Shown: positions 44,012-52,532, counted from the stretch's first letter. The stretch is 64,000 bases of DNA from JAAXIE01 sp965204245 (GCA_965204245.1 CBDBED010000002.1:62001-126000); one strand, 5' to 3'. Notes: generated from the sequence alone by a model not told the origin. Made by a program: numbers and translations.

Positions 44012-44371
44012 CTAACTCGCCCCCTGCAACAACTGCAAAACATTCCCGTCCGGGTCCAGCAGCGTGGCCACCCACCCTCCCCACTCCTCCTGTTCCGGCG
44101 GACGGATGAATTCGACTCCCGCAGCCGACAAACGCCCATGCTCGGCATGTATGTCGTCCACCCCGTAGTGGATCATGGTGCGGAAGGGGTCCGAGGTCGG
44201 GCCCGATACCCGGTCATGCTGCCCCAAATTCAAGCGCATCGGCCCGAACACGAAGTTCACGAAGTCCCCATGGTCCCGGTGCATCTTCAGCCCCAGGGTA
44301 TCGCGATAGAAGGACACCAGCCTCTCCAAGTTGTCCGTCCAAATGGTCACCCCCACCACCGAGTCGATCAT
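44012..44371 (-). CDS. VOC/glyoxalase-family protein
   Basis: A 119-residue single-domain VOC protein: MIDSVVGVTIWTDNLERLVSFYRDTLGLK at the N-terminus, HYGVDDIHAEHGRLSAAGVEFI in the middle and WVATLLDPDGNVLQLLQ at the end. Start ATG 44371 follows GGGAGGAG. Such domains bind a divalent metal and act as isomerases, dioxygenases or resistance proteins; the substrate is not known. A perfect TATAAT on the minus strand lies at 44424-44429, with a weak -35. Confidence 0.85.
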   Translation of the reverse strand: MIDSVVGVTIWTDNLERLVSFYRDTLGLKMHRDHGDFVNFVFGPMRLNLGQHDRVSGPTSDPFRTMIHYGVDDIHAEHGRLSAAGVEFIRPPEQEEWGGWVATLLDPDGNVLQLLQGAS

Positions 44372-44561
44372 GTCATCTCCTCCCGTTCCCGCCCAACTGC
44401 GCAAGCCGGATTACTTGAGGCCAATTATAGGAGATGCCCTCAAGCCCACATACCGCCCTCCAACCCTCCGTCGTTCCTGCAAAGAGCCTGCCCTGGACCC
44501 CGATCCGTGGCAGGAACCCACGTCACCCCAGGCCTCCCCCTTCCACCCACCACCCTTCCCG

Positions 44562-44650
44562 TTCGTCCTGAGCGAAGTGGTGCGGCCAACACAGCCTCCA
44601 AGCGACCAAGCGCGGAGGTTGTGTTGGCCGCACCACGAAGTCGAAGGACC
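44562..44650. repeat. Long palindromic intergenic repeat, copy 1
   Basis: Arms of 23 bp (44577-44599 and 44614-44636) pair with one G-U, around a 14-base loop with CAAGCG-type sequence. The outer part GTCCT...AGGAC extends the pairing to about 89 bp. It ends in GTCGAAGGACC, a motif seen at the edges of many REP-like elements. A second copy follows 170 bp on. Confidence 0.8.
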
Positions 44651-44820
44651 CCCCGTACCCCGCCCTGTCACCCCACCCCTTGCCAACCCATCCGAACTGA
44701 TGTACCATACCCCCACGATGATGGTCGCACCCCGCATATCCCACAGCAACCGCCCAACCCTCGTCCTGGGCGATCCCCGCATTCCCTTTCCCTTCGCCCC
44801 ACGCGAACTTTCCCTCTCCG

Positions 44821-44909
44821 TTCGTCCTGAGCGAAGTGGTACGGTCAACACAGCCTCCAAGCGAACAAGCGCGGAGGCTGTGTTGACCGCACCACGAAGT
44901 CGAAGGACC
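44821..44909. repeat. Long palindromic intergenic repeat, copy 2
   Basis: Same length and design as copy 1, in the same orientation (arms 44836-44858 and 44873-44895). Where copy 1 has GGCCAAC in the left arm, copy 2 has GGTCAAC, and the right arm changes to match, so pairing is kept. That argues for a structure under selection or a folded transposition intermediate. Confidence 0.8.
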
Positions 44910-44988
44910 GGAAGCCTGCACGCCCCGCACGCCGCTCCAGAGGCCGCATTCCCTTGGAAAAAGCCCCTCAAAAGAACCCCGTCCAAAA

Positions 44989-45180
44989 TGTCACACTGTG
45001 ACAAATCTCCAGATACGAAAATGTCACACATGCCACAAAAGTGTGACGTCTGTGACATCCTCAGATACGAAATTCATGTCACACTTTTTCGTATCTGGCC
45101 AGATAGCAAAATGTCACAAATGTCACATGTTCCAGCTACAAAAACGCGTTTTTAGCTACGAAAACTGTGACATTGTGACA
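44989..45180. repeat. Dense array of TGTCACA/TGTGACA heptamers before the thiolase gene
   Basis: Nine exact copies in both orientations lie in 192 bp (starts 44989, 44997, 45022, 45051, 45077, 45112, 45121, 45166, 45174), plus near-copies at 45031 and 45042. Several are preceded by CAGATACGAAA-like sequence (45010, 45062, 45100, reversed at 45087-45098, variant at 45154). A palindrome AAAAACGCGTTTTT is at 45140-45153. The array ends 20 bp before the thiolase start codon, so a clustered regulator-binding site is the simplest reading. Confidence 0.75.
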
Positions 45181-45200
45181 TTCCAACAAGGAGTCTGCCC

Positions 45201-46382
45201 ATGGAAGATGTAGTAATCGTAAGCGCAGTCCGCACCCCCATCGGGGCCTTTGGCGGCGGCCTCTCCTCCATGTCCGCCGTGGACTTGGGCGCCGTGGTCA
45301 TCGAAGAGGCCTTGCAGCGCGCCCAAGTCGACCCCGCCGAGGTCGACGAGGTCCTCATGGGCAACATCCTCGCCGCCGGCCTCGGCATGAACCCCGCCCG
45401 CCAAGCCGCCGTCAAGGCCAACCTGCCCGTGACCGTCCCCGCCATGACTGTCAACAAGATGTGCGGCTCCGGCCTCAAGACCGTCGCCCTAGCCGCCCAA
45501 GCCATCAAGCTCGGCGACGCCGACGTGATGGTCGCCGGGGGCATGGAGAGCATGAGCGGCGCCCCCTACCTCCTCCCCCAAGCCCGGTTCGGCCATCGCA
45601 TGGGCCACGTCCAAGCCGTCGACTCCATGCTCAACGACGGCCTCTGGTGCCATCTCGCCGACTGCCACATGGGCATCACCGCCGAAAACCTAGCCGACAT
45701 GTACGAAATCTCCCGCGACGAAATGGACGAGTTCGCCGCCCGCAGCCAGCACCGCGCCGCCCGTGCCATTGAAGACGGCGTGTTCGCACCCGAAACCGTG
45801 GCCGTAAGTGTCCCCCAGCAGCGAGGCGACCCCAAACTTATCGACACCGATGAGCACCCGCGCCCCGACGTCACCTTCGAGCGCCTCGGCCGCCTCTCCC
45901 CCGCCTTCAAGAAAGAGGGCTCCGTCACCCCCGGAAACGCCTCCGGCATCAACGACGGCGCATCCGCTGTGGTCGTCATGTCAGGCACCCGCGCCTCCCA
46001 ACTGGGACTGACCCCCTTGGGCGTCGTCCGCAGCTATGCCTCCTCCGGCGTGGAACCCCACATCATGGGCATCGCTCCCGTCGCCTCCAGCACCAAGGCC
46101 TTGGACAAGGCGGGGTTGTTGGTGGACGACATGGACTTGGTGGAACTGAACGAGGCCTTCGCCGCCCAGTCCCTAGCAGTGGGTAAGGTCCTCGGCCTCG
46201 ACTGGGACCGCACCAACGTCAACGGCGGTGCCATCGCCTTGGGTCACCCCCTAGCCGCCAGCGGCACCCGCATCCTCACCACCCTGCTCTACGAGATGGG
46301 CCGGCGTGAGGCGGACCACGGCATGGCCACCCTCTGCATCGGCGGGGGCCAAGGCATCTCGCTGGTCATCGACCGCCCCTGA
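45201..46382 (+). CDS. Acetyl-CoA C-acetyltransferase (thiolase)
   Basis: A 393-residue thiolase. The nucleophile is C88 in VNKMCGSGLK, the His is in LGHPLAASGTRI and the second Cys in CIGGGQGI near the C-terminus. It would join or split acetyl-CoA units. AAGGAG lies eight bases before the ATG. The 800-bp upstream region is the repeat-rich stretch described separately. It is followed by a VOC gene. Confidence 0.93.
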   Translation: MEDVVIVSAVRTPIGAFGGGLSSMSAVDLGAVVIEEALQRAQVDPAEVDEVLMGNILAAGLGMNPARQAAVKANLPVTVPAMTVNKMCGSGLKTVALAAQAIKLGDADVMVAGGMESMSGAPYLLPQARFGHRMGHVQAVDSMLNDGLWCHLADCHMGITAENLADMYEISRDEMDEFAARSQHRAARAIEDGVFAPETVAVSVPQQRGDPKLIDTDEHPRPDVTFERLGRLSPAFKKEGSVTPGNASGINDGASAVVVMSGTRASQLGLTPLGVVRSYASSGVEPHIMGIAPVASSTKALDKAGLLVDDMDLVELNEAFAAQSLAVGKVLGLDWDRTNVNGGAIALGHPLAASGTRILTTLLYEMGRREADHGMATLCIGGGQGISLVIDRP

Positions 46383-46481
46383 TCCAAAGCCAAGCCAGCG
46401 GTTGACGCTCCAGAGGGCAGCGGATATTCTGCGGCATTCCAACAAGTCCCCCGCAGGAAGAAAAAACGAGGAGGTCCCCCC

Positions 46482-46856
46482 ATGGCATACCGGTTCAACC
46501 ACCTTCACCTCAAGACCCCTGACGCCAAGAAGACCGCTGACTGGTACGTGGAAAACTTCGGGGCCAAGATAGTCTCCGAGGGAAAGAACTCCGAGGGCCA
46601 GTCCACCTTCCGCATGGACCTCCACGGCGTCCCCTTCAACGTAACCCCCATGATTTCCAGCCAGGATGCCGAGCGTCAGACCTTCGGCATGGAACACATC
46701 GCCATCGACACCGACACCTACGAGGAAGACATCGCCCGTATGAAGGCAGGCGGCATCAAGATCCTCGAAGAGAACATCCTGCCCGACGGGCGCCACATCT
46801 GCTTCTTCGAGGGCCCCGAAGGCGTGCAGGTCGAGTTTCTCGAAATCAAGAACTAG
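46482..46856 (+). CDS. VOC/glyoxalase-family protein
   Basis: A 124-residue VOC protein: YRFNHLHLKTPDAKKTADWYVENFGAK, then GMEHIAIDTDTYEEDIARMKAGGIKIL and a C-terminal FFEGPEGVQVEFLEI. The His and Glu positions of the metal site are kept (H8, H69 region and E near the end). It follows the thiolase by about 100 bp with a GGAGG site. Third VOC-superfamily protein of the window; substrate unknown. Confidence 0.88.
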   Translation: MAYRFNHLHLKTPDAKKTADWYVENFGAKIVSEGKNSEGQSTFRMDLHGVPFNVTPMISSQDAERQTFGMEHIAIDTDTYEEDIARMKAGGIKILEENILPDGRHICFFEGPEGVQVEFLEIKN

Positions 46857-46874
46857 CTAGCAGGCCTAGGTGAC

Positions 46875-47627
46875 CTATTGGGCGAGGCGCCGTACTCCTT
46901 CGGCGACCTCGCCCAGTGTTTTCACCGTGATATCAGGCTCCACCTCGACGGCCTCACGCCTGTCCTCATAGGTCTCGATCCAGATGGTGCGCAGCCCAGC
47001 CTCCTTGGCACCCAGCACATCGTTCCGCAGGTGGTCCCCCACATGCACCGTCTCCTCTGGCCTAGCTCCCAACTCCTCCAGCGTTAGCCGGAACATGGGC
47101 ACCGAGGGCTTGGCCAGCAGCATCTCATCGGAATAGGCCATCACGTCGAAATATTCGGCCAAGCCCTTCTCCTTGAGAAATGTGCGGAAGGCATAACCCG
47201 GCGTCATACCCGTATTTGAGATTAGCCCCACCCTGTAGCCGTCGTCCTTCACCTGTCTCAGCGTCTCCAAAGCGTCCTCGTGTACCCGCGGCGGGAAGAC
47301 ATAGAACGAATCGCAATAGGCGGTGGTTATCTCGGCAACCGTGTCCTCGGGCAACTTCTCCAGCAACCCCTCCTCAATATGCCCGATGAAGAAGGCCACC
47401 TGTTGGTCGAATGAAACGTCCTTCTCCTCCTCCCGGATGGCATGGCAGGTGCGATAGCAGGCCCGGTACGCCTCTCTCACATGCTCGTCGCTGAATGCCC
47501 TGCCCGCCCTAGCCAAGGCTGCCACTGCTCCGTCCAGCCGCACCTGCATACGGGCCCTGCCCTGTTCCTGGTTGTCCATGAGCAGGGTCTGCCACAGGTC
47601 GAAGGTGACTGCTGAAATCCTGGTCAC
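46875..47627 (-). CDS. HAD-superfamily hydrolase
   Basis: A 250-residue HAD phosphatase-like protein starting at GTG 47627 behind GGAGG; an in-frame ATG 19 codons upstream is less likely. Motif I is AVTFDLWQTLL (FDLWQT, where the classical second Asp is Trp-Gln as in many HAD-IA haloacid dehalogenase/epoxide hydrolase-like members), motif II is LISNTG, motif III uses the K in LLAKPSVPMF, and motif IV is HVGDHLRNDVLGAKEAG. Substrate unknown. Confidence 0.85.
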   Translation of the reverse strand: MTRISAVTFDLWQTLLMDNQEQGRARMQVRLDGAVAALARAGRAFSDEHVREAYRACYRTCHAIREEEKDVSFDQQVAFFIGHIEEGLLEKLPEDTVAEITTAYCDSFYVFPPRVHEDALETLRQVKDDGYRVGLISNTGMTPGYAFRTFLKEKGLAEYFDVMAYSDEMLLAKPSVPMFRLTLEELGARPEETVHVGDHLRNDVLGAKEAGLRTIWIETYEDRREAVEVEPDITVKTLGEVAEGVRRLAQ

Positions 47628-47709
47628 GGCTTGCTGCCTCCTACCGGCCCATACGCCCCCGACGCTCCAAGAGCCATTGTACAACGGTCACTGGAGCGCC
47701 CATGGCGAG

Positions 47710-47715
47710 TATAAT
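47710..47715 (+). promoter_or_regulatory. Possible -10 box of the amidohydrolase gene
   Basis: A perfect TATAAT lies 48 bp before ATG 47763. The -35 region is weak, so the call is tentative. Confidence 0.35.
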
Positions 47716-47762
47716 GACGCAAGCAAGCCCACTGTCCAACATCCTGCTTGGAGGAGGAAGGG

Positions 47763-49280
47763 ATGGCGCAACAGGGACGTTCCTCCTTGGTCCGCGGAAA
47801 ACAGGTCATTGTCCGTGCCGGGGCCGACAACGAGTCGAGCCAAGTCATACTCGACGGCGCGGTATTCCAGCGCAACGGCATCATCGAAGATGTCGGGGAT
47901 TACGTCACGCTCAAGGCGCGACACCAAGCCGACGAAGAGCTTGGAGGCCCCAATTTCCTCGTCATGCCGGGACTGGTCAACGCCCATCACCATGGCCGCG
48001 GCATCACCACGATACAGATGGGCACGCCCGACGACTCTTTAGAGGCATGGATCGTCAACGGGTGGGCGCGCAGACCCGTCGACAACTACATGATGACCCT
48101 CTATACCGCCCTGCAGATGCTGGAGTCAGGCACCACCACCGTGATGTACAACCACACCTCCACGCCGGTGGCCACGGTGGAGTCCGACATCGATGAGGTG
48201 CTGCGGGCCTTCACCGACGCCGGGATGCGCGTAGCCTTCTCCGTCTACCATCGTACCCAGAACAGGGTGGTATACGGCGACGACAAGGCCTTCGTCGACT
48301 CGCTGCCCACGGAGTTGGGAGAGCGCGTCTGGCGCCATTTGGGTGCTGGCACTCTGACTGACGACGAGTATTTCGGCCTAGTGGAACGCGTCTACGCCAA
48401 ATACGGCACCGACCCCGAAAGCCGGATTCGCGTGCTTATCAGTCCGTCCAACGTCCACTGGACCAGCGACGACTTCCTGCAGCGCACCAAGGAGTGGGCC
48501 CAGCGCTACCAGACCGGCATCCACCTGCACCTCGTGGAGTCCTATTACCAGCGTCACTACGGCACCCGTCACTGGGGCAAGACGCCCTTAGCCCACTTGG
48601 ATGACCTGGGGTTCCTCGGCCCCGAGGTCTCCTACGCCCATGGAGTGTGGCTCACCGAGTCCAACCTGCGACTACTGGCAGACCAAGGCGGCACCGTATG
48701 CCACAACGCCAGTTCCAACCTTCGCCTGAAGAACGGCATCGCGCCGGTCAACCAGATGTTGCAGCACGGTGTGAATGTGGCCATTGGCACCGACAGCGAT
48801 GGCATCAATGACGACGATGATATGGTGCAGGAAATGCGCTTGGTCTCGAAGCTGCACCGCACTCCGGGAATCGGAGCCCCTGCTCTCACGTCAGCCCAAG
48901 TGCTGAAGATGGCGACGGTAAATGGATCAACGCCTACCTTCTTCAACGCTGAGGTAGGAACTTTGGAAGTTGGCAAGCGGGCCGACATGGTGCTAACCGA
49001 CCTGTCCCACATCGAAGAGCCCTACATGCACCCCGACGTCAACCCCATCGACGCCGTCATGCACAGGGGCAAGGCCCGTTATGTGGACACGGTGGTTATT
49101 GATGGCGAGGTAGTGCTGCGGGATGGCAGGTCCACCAAGGTCAACCGCTCTGACCTCATGGCTCAAGTCAGAGAGAGCTTGTCATCTCCGGTTCCAGAGC
49201 GGGTGTTGGAAACAGAGCGAATGGTACGCGAGTTGGAGCCCCATGTTCGGGCCTTCTACGCCGACTGGACGCAAGACTAA
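47763..49280 (+). CDS. Amidohydrolase-family protein (cytosine deaminase/chlorohydrolase-like)
   Basis: A 505-residue metal-dependent hydrolase. Metal ligands are in NAHHHGRG (about 73-80), HLHLVES (about 256), AHGVW and the Asp of GTDSDG. The fold matches TrzA/AtzA-type deaminases and dechlorinases. ATG 47763 directly follows GGAGGAGGAAGGG; a TTG five codons earlier is less likely. The candidate selenoprotein gene starts 24 bp after its stop, so they may share a transcript. Substrate is probably a nitrogen heterocycle. Confidence 0.85.
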   Translation: MAQQGRSSLVRGKQVIVRAGADNESSQVILDGAVFQRNGIIEDVGDYVTLKARHQADEELGGPNFLVMPGLVNAHHHGRGITTIQMGTPDDSLEAWIVNGWARRPVDNYMMTLYTALQMLESGTTTVMYNHTSTPVATVESDIDEVLRAFTDAGMRVAFSVYHRTQNRVVYGDDKAFVDSLPTELGERVWRHLGAGTLTDDEYFGLVERVYAKYGTDPESRIRVLISPSNVHWTSDDFLQRTKEWAQRYQTGIHLHLVESYYQRHYGTRHWGKTPLAHLDDLGFLGPEVSYAHGVWLTESNLRLLADQGGTVCHNASSNLRLKNGIAPVNQMLQHGVNVAIGTDSDGINDDDDMVQEMRLVSKLHRTPGIGAPALTSAQVLKMATVNGSTPTFFNAEVGTLEVGKRADMVLTDLSHIEEPYMHPDVNPIDAVMHRGKARYVDTVVIDGEVVLRDGRSTKVNRSDLMAQVRESLSSPVPERVLETERMVRELEPHVRAFYADWTQD

Positions 49281-49304
49281 CCCCGGACAGCCAAGGAGCA
49301 TTCA

Positions 49305-49583
49305 ATGCAGGTCACTATAAGCGACCAAGCCCGCACCCACCTCCTGACCAAGGGGGGCGCGGTAGCCTTGGATCTCGTCTTTGGCTCAGGTTGAGCGAGC
49401 CGTCCAGTGGTGTCCGTGGACACCTACCTGCAGCGCAAGGACACCTCAAGCTACCAAGTCGTGGAAGGAGAGGGGGTGCAGGTTCTGGTGTCACCGATGC
49501 TGGCTGAGCAAGCCCGCTGGATACACTTGGACCTGCAGAGGTTCCTCTTCTGGAAGAGCATCGCTGTGTACGCGGAGACCTAG
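49305..49583 (+). CDS. Candidate selenoprotein with in-frame TGA (HesB-like / CC-Se motif type)
   Basis: A 92-codon frame from ATG 49305 to TAG 49581-49583 has a single TGA at codon 30 (49392-49394). AAGGAG is six bases before the ATG. The protein starts MQVTISDQARTHLLTKGGAV, continues LDLVFGSG-U-ASRPVVSV and ends with an EGVQVLVSP strand and LDLQRFLFWKSIAVY. From memory this matches small HesB-like / CC-Se motif (seleno)proteins, where the TGA position is Cys or Sec. There is no Cys in the protein, so Sec would be the only redox residue. Normal gene callers break it at the TGA. The alternative is a nonsense-mutated pseudogene. Confidence 0.65.
49409..49424 (+). promoter_or_regulatory. Candidate bacterial SECIS hairpin
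   Basis: GGTGTC and GACACC pair (six bp) around the loop CGTG at 49415-49418. The loop begins 20 bases after the TGA, within the 16-37 base window known for bacterial SECIS elements, and has G at its second position followed by T. An outer CAG/CTG pairing may extend it. Confidence 0.55.
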
Positions 49584-49598
49584 ACTTCGCGAGCGGCC

Positions 49599-49627
49599 TT
49601 GACCCTCGCACAAGCCTCAAATACACT
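49599..49627 (+). promoter_or_regulatory. apt promoter
   Basis: TTGACC (49599-49604) and TACACT (49622-49627) are 17 bp apart. The predicted start of transcription is near 49634, only about four bases before the apt ATG, so the message may be leaderless. Confidence 0.6.
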
Positions 49628-49637
49628 CCGCAGAGCT

Positions 49638-50150
49638 ATGGAACTCAAGGACTACATACGGGATGTGCCTGACTTCCCAAGCCCGGGAATTCTCTTTCGC
49701 GACATCACGCCCCTGCTCTCGAACCAAGTCGCCTTCAGGCACGCCATTGACCTCTTGGCAGAGAGGTACGAAGACCGGGGTATAGACACAGTAGTAGCTA
49801 TTGACGCCCGGGGTTTCCTGTTCGGTGCGCCTCTCGCCTACCGGTTGGGCAAGGGTCTGGTGCCTGTGCGGAAGGTGGGCAAGCTGCCATACCATTCCGT
49901 GCAGGTAGCGTACTCGCTGGAGTATGGCGAGAACGTAGTGGAGATGCATCGCGATGCTGTTGCCCCCGGCCAAACGGCGCTGGTGGTGGATGACTTGCTG
50001 GCAACCGGGGGCACCATTCGTGCTGCTGCCCAGTTGGTTGAGCAGGTGGGTGGCACGGTGGCCAGTATTGCGGCTGTGATAGAGCTTGTGGATCTCAACG
50101 GGCGCGAGAAGCTGCAGGGCTACGATATATTCGCTTTGATGCAGTACTAA
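49638..50150 (+). CDS. apt: Adenine phosphoribosyltransferase
   Basis: A 170-residue purine salvage enzyme making AMP from adenine and PRPP. MELKDYIRDVPDFPSPGILFRDITPLL is the standard N-terminus, and the PRPP-binding loop LVVDDLLATGGT lies near 115-126. The ATG at 49638 fits; a TTG at 49599 would add 13 residues. No Shine-Dalgarno sequence is evident before the ATG. Confidence 0.94.
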   Translation: MELKDYIRDVPDFPSPGILFRDITPLLSNQVAFRHAIDLLAERYEDRGIDTVVAIDARGFLFGAPLAYRLGKGLVPVRKVGKLPYHSVQVAYSLEYGENVVEMHRDAVAPGQTALVVDDLLATGGTIRAAAQLVEQVGGTVASIAAVIELVDLNGREKLQGYDIFALMQY

Positions 50151-50227
50151 CAATCGACGCGACTACGCTTGGCCCGTAGAAGGGCTGCCTATCCAAGTGC
50201 CTATTCTGGTCCGCCAAGGAGACAGCT

Positions 50228-51076
50228 ATGCAAGACACAACAACCATGGGTAATGTGGAAGTCCTCTCAGTGCTGGACATGTACTCACCGGGTCGAGCCG
50301 TTGATTTCTTCTTTCCCGATGTGCCCAAGGAGTCTTGGCAGCCCTACCGGGAGTCCCAGTTGGACGAGAACGGGGAAATTGCTCTGCCATACCTGCTGTT
50401 CGCTCTCCGCTCTCAAGGTCAGACAATCATGATCGACACCGGGATGGGGCCGGGTCCTCATCCGAGCAGGGCCAATCGCACAGGGGACCTCATCAACCAG
50501 TTGAAGCGCCACGGGATTGGTCCAGAGGAAGTTGACGTGGTAGTGCATACTCACCTGCATGCCGACCACGTGGGCTGGAACGTGACATACGAGAACGGCC
50601 AGCCCAAGGCCACCTTCCCCAAGGCGCGGTACCTAGTGCCAAGAGCTGACTGGGACTACTTCACCCAACCCGATGTGCTGGCGGAAGAGCGCAACCAGCA
50701 TGTGCGCGACTATGTCGTGCCCCTAGAGGGATTGGGAGTGATGGACATCATCGACCCGGGGCACGTGATCACTTCCGAAGTGACCACCCTTCATACGCCG
50801 GGCCATACCCCAGGGCATATCTGCGTGATGATCGACTCCCAAGGGCAGAGCGGCGCGGTCGTGGGCGATGTCTTCCACATGAGTGTGCAGATTGAGCATC
50901 CGGACTGGTGCGCTGGCGTGGACCTCGACAAGCCCACGGGACAGCACAGTCGCGAGCAACTACTGGAGCGCTCCGAGCGCGAGGGGATGATAATCGCGGC
51001 TGGACACTTCGGCGTGGACGAACACTTTGGTCGCGTGGTGCGCAGGGACGGCAAGCGTTACTGGCAGGGCCTCTAA
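50228..51076 (+). CDS. MBL-fold metallo-hydrolase (N-acyl homoserine lactonase-like)
   Basis: A 282-residue metallo-beta-lactamase-fold enzyme. The metal motif HTHLHADHVGW is at 107-117, the second His in TLHTPGHTPGH, the bridging Asp in VVGDVFH and a final His in AAGHFG. AAGGAGA precedes the ATG. The overall layout (about 280 residues, one domain) resembles lactonases such as AiiA-type proteins and other small-ester hydrolases. Substrate unknown. Confidence 0.87.
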   Translation: MQDTTTMGNVEVLSVLDMYSPGRAVDFFFPDVPKESWQPYRESQLDENGEIALPYLLFALRSQGQTIMIDTGMGPGPHPSRANRTGDLINQLKRHGIGPEEVDVVVHTHLHADHVGWNVTYENGQPKATFPKARYLVPRADWDYFTQPDVLAEERNQHVRDYVVPLEGLGVMDIIDPGHVITSEVTTLHTPGHTPGHICVMIDSQGQSGAVVGDVFHMSVQIEHPDWCAGVDLDKPTGQHSREQLLERSEREGMIIAAGHFGVDEHFGRVVRRDGKRYWQGL

Positions 51077-51119
51077 GTCTAGCCGTCGGCGTTCCTGATT
51101 AGACTACGGTGACGTAGGC

Positions 51120-52532
51120 CTATAGCTCTGGGCGGCGGAGGTGCCAGTCAGTCGCCTGCTCGTATGCATGGGCTGCCCGCAGCACTGTAACTTCATCGAA
51201 GGGACGCCCACCCAACTGTAGCCCAATCGGCAATCCTGCCTCGGAGAACCCGCAGGGCACCGTAATGGCGGGGAACCCATTGATGTTGAAGGGACGGGTG
51301 TACTGGGTCAGGGCAGCCGTCACGCCCATGGTATCGTCGCCCACCGGGGTTTCAGTGGCTAGCAGTTGGGGGGCAGTAATCGGGCAAGCCGGGCCGGCTA
51401 TCAGGTCCACTTCATCCAACAAGGCACGACTCTCGCGCCGGAAGAGCGCGCGGGCCTGCTGTCCACGCAGATAGTCGTCGGCGGAGAGGAAATAGCCTGC
51501 CTCCAAGCGTGTCCGCACGGGTGGGTAGTAGAGGTCGCCTTTCTCACGTACGAGTTTGTGGTGGTAGGCGGCTGCTTCGGCCATGAGGAGCACACCCGAA
51601 ATGGCTTGGGAGTGGTGGTACATAGGCCAGGATACCTCTTTCACCTCTGCGCCCATCTCCGCCAACATATCGATAGCCCGGCGCACTGCGGCCTCGACCT
51701 GCGGGTCGGTCGGCACCTCAAAGTACTCCTTGGGTACACCAATGCGGAGCCCACGTATGTCGCCGGTAAGGGCCGAGGTGTAGTCATCGCTGGTGCGCTC
51801 TGCCGATGCCGGGTCGTTGGGGTCGTAGCCTGCGGTGGCGTTCAGTACCAATGCGCAGTCTTCCACTGACCGTACCATTGGGCCCGGGTGGTCGAGGGAC
51901 CAAGCCAGGGGAGTCAGTCCGTGGCGGCTGAGGAGGCCGTAAGTTGGCTTGAGGCCTGCCAAGCCGCACAGGGACGAAGGGATGCGTATGGAGCCGCCGG
52001 TATCGCTGCCCATGGTGATGGTGCACTGGCCGGCTGCTGCTGCCGACCCCGATCCTCCGCTGGAACCACCGGCGACCAATTGTGGATCGTATGGGTTGTG
52101 CATGTGCCCATAGTCGCCGTTCTCGCCGGTGGGGCCGTAGGCGAACTGGTGCATGTTAAGCTTGCCCATGAGGATGGCCCCAGCCTCGCGGAACCGGGCC
52201 ATTACCGTACAGTCGTAGTCGGGAATGAAGTCGTCGAAGATACGTGACCCAGCGGTGTTTTTCACTCCCTTGGTGTAGTAGAGGTCTTTAAGTCCCAACG
52301 GCACACCATGAAGGGGCCCTCGATAGTTGCCGGCTGCTATCTCCTGCTCGGCGAGGCGCGCTTCGGCCAAAGCGAGTTCGGGAAGCAGGGTGATGAAGGA
52401 GTTGAGCACGGGCTCGGTCTTCTCGATGCGCTCCAAGTGAGCTTGAACCACCTCCACTGGAGACACTTCCCGGCTCTGGATCAGGCGTCCAAGATCACCC
52501 GCCGTAAGGAAACACAGGTCAATGGGTTCCAT
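51120..52532 (-). CDS. Amidase (amidase signature family)
   Basis: A 470-residue Ser-cisSer-Lys amidase. The catalytic Lys is K82 (GVPLGLKDLYY), the cis-Ser is in GGSSGGSGSAAAAG (155-168) and the nucleophile is S181 in GSDTGGSIRIPSS. It could be a GatA-type amidase or a biuret/atrazine-type hydrolase. The small gene just upstream on the same strand resembles the GatC/AtzG partner of such enzymes, which points to the AtzE-like group rather than a stand-alone amidase. gatB is absent nearby. Confidence 0.9.
   Translation of the reverse strand: MEPIDLCFLTAGDLGRLIQSREVSPVEVVQAHLERIEKTEPVLNSFITLLPELALAEARLAEQEIAAGNYRGPLHGVPLGLKDLYYTKGVKNTAGSRIFDDFIPDYDCTVMARFREAGAILMGKLNMHQFAYGPTGENGDYGHMHNPYDPQLVAGGSSGGSGSAAAAGQCTITMGSDTGGSIRIPSSLCGLAGLKPTYGLLSRHGLTPLAWSLDHPGPMVRSVEDCALVLNATAGYDPNDPASAERTSDDYTSALTGDIRGLRIGVPKEYFEVPTDPQVEAAVRRAIDMLAEMGAEVKEVSWPMYHHSQAISGVLLMAEAAAYHHKLVREKGDLYYPPVRTRLEAGYFLSADDYLRGQQARALFRRESRALLDEVDLIAGPACPITAPQLLATETPVGDDTMGVTAALTQYTRPFNINGFPAITVPCGFSEAGLPIGLQLGGRPFDEVTVLRAAHAYEQATDWHLRRPEL

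Noticed and set aside
44989..45180. CRISPR array
   Set aside because: The TGTCACA copies are short, in both orientations and irregularly spaced, and there are no cas genes.
44989..45180. CRP/FNR binding sites
   Set aside because: Half-sites resemble TGTGA/TCACA but the six-base spacing of the consensus is not met.
49381..49602. Plus-strand 73-codon frame overlapping the candidate selenoprotein
   Set aside because: It is in another frame and shows no protein-like pattern; the TGA-containing frame has the ribosome site and family likeness.
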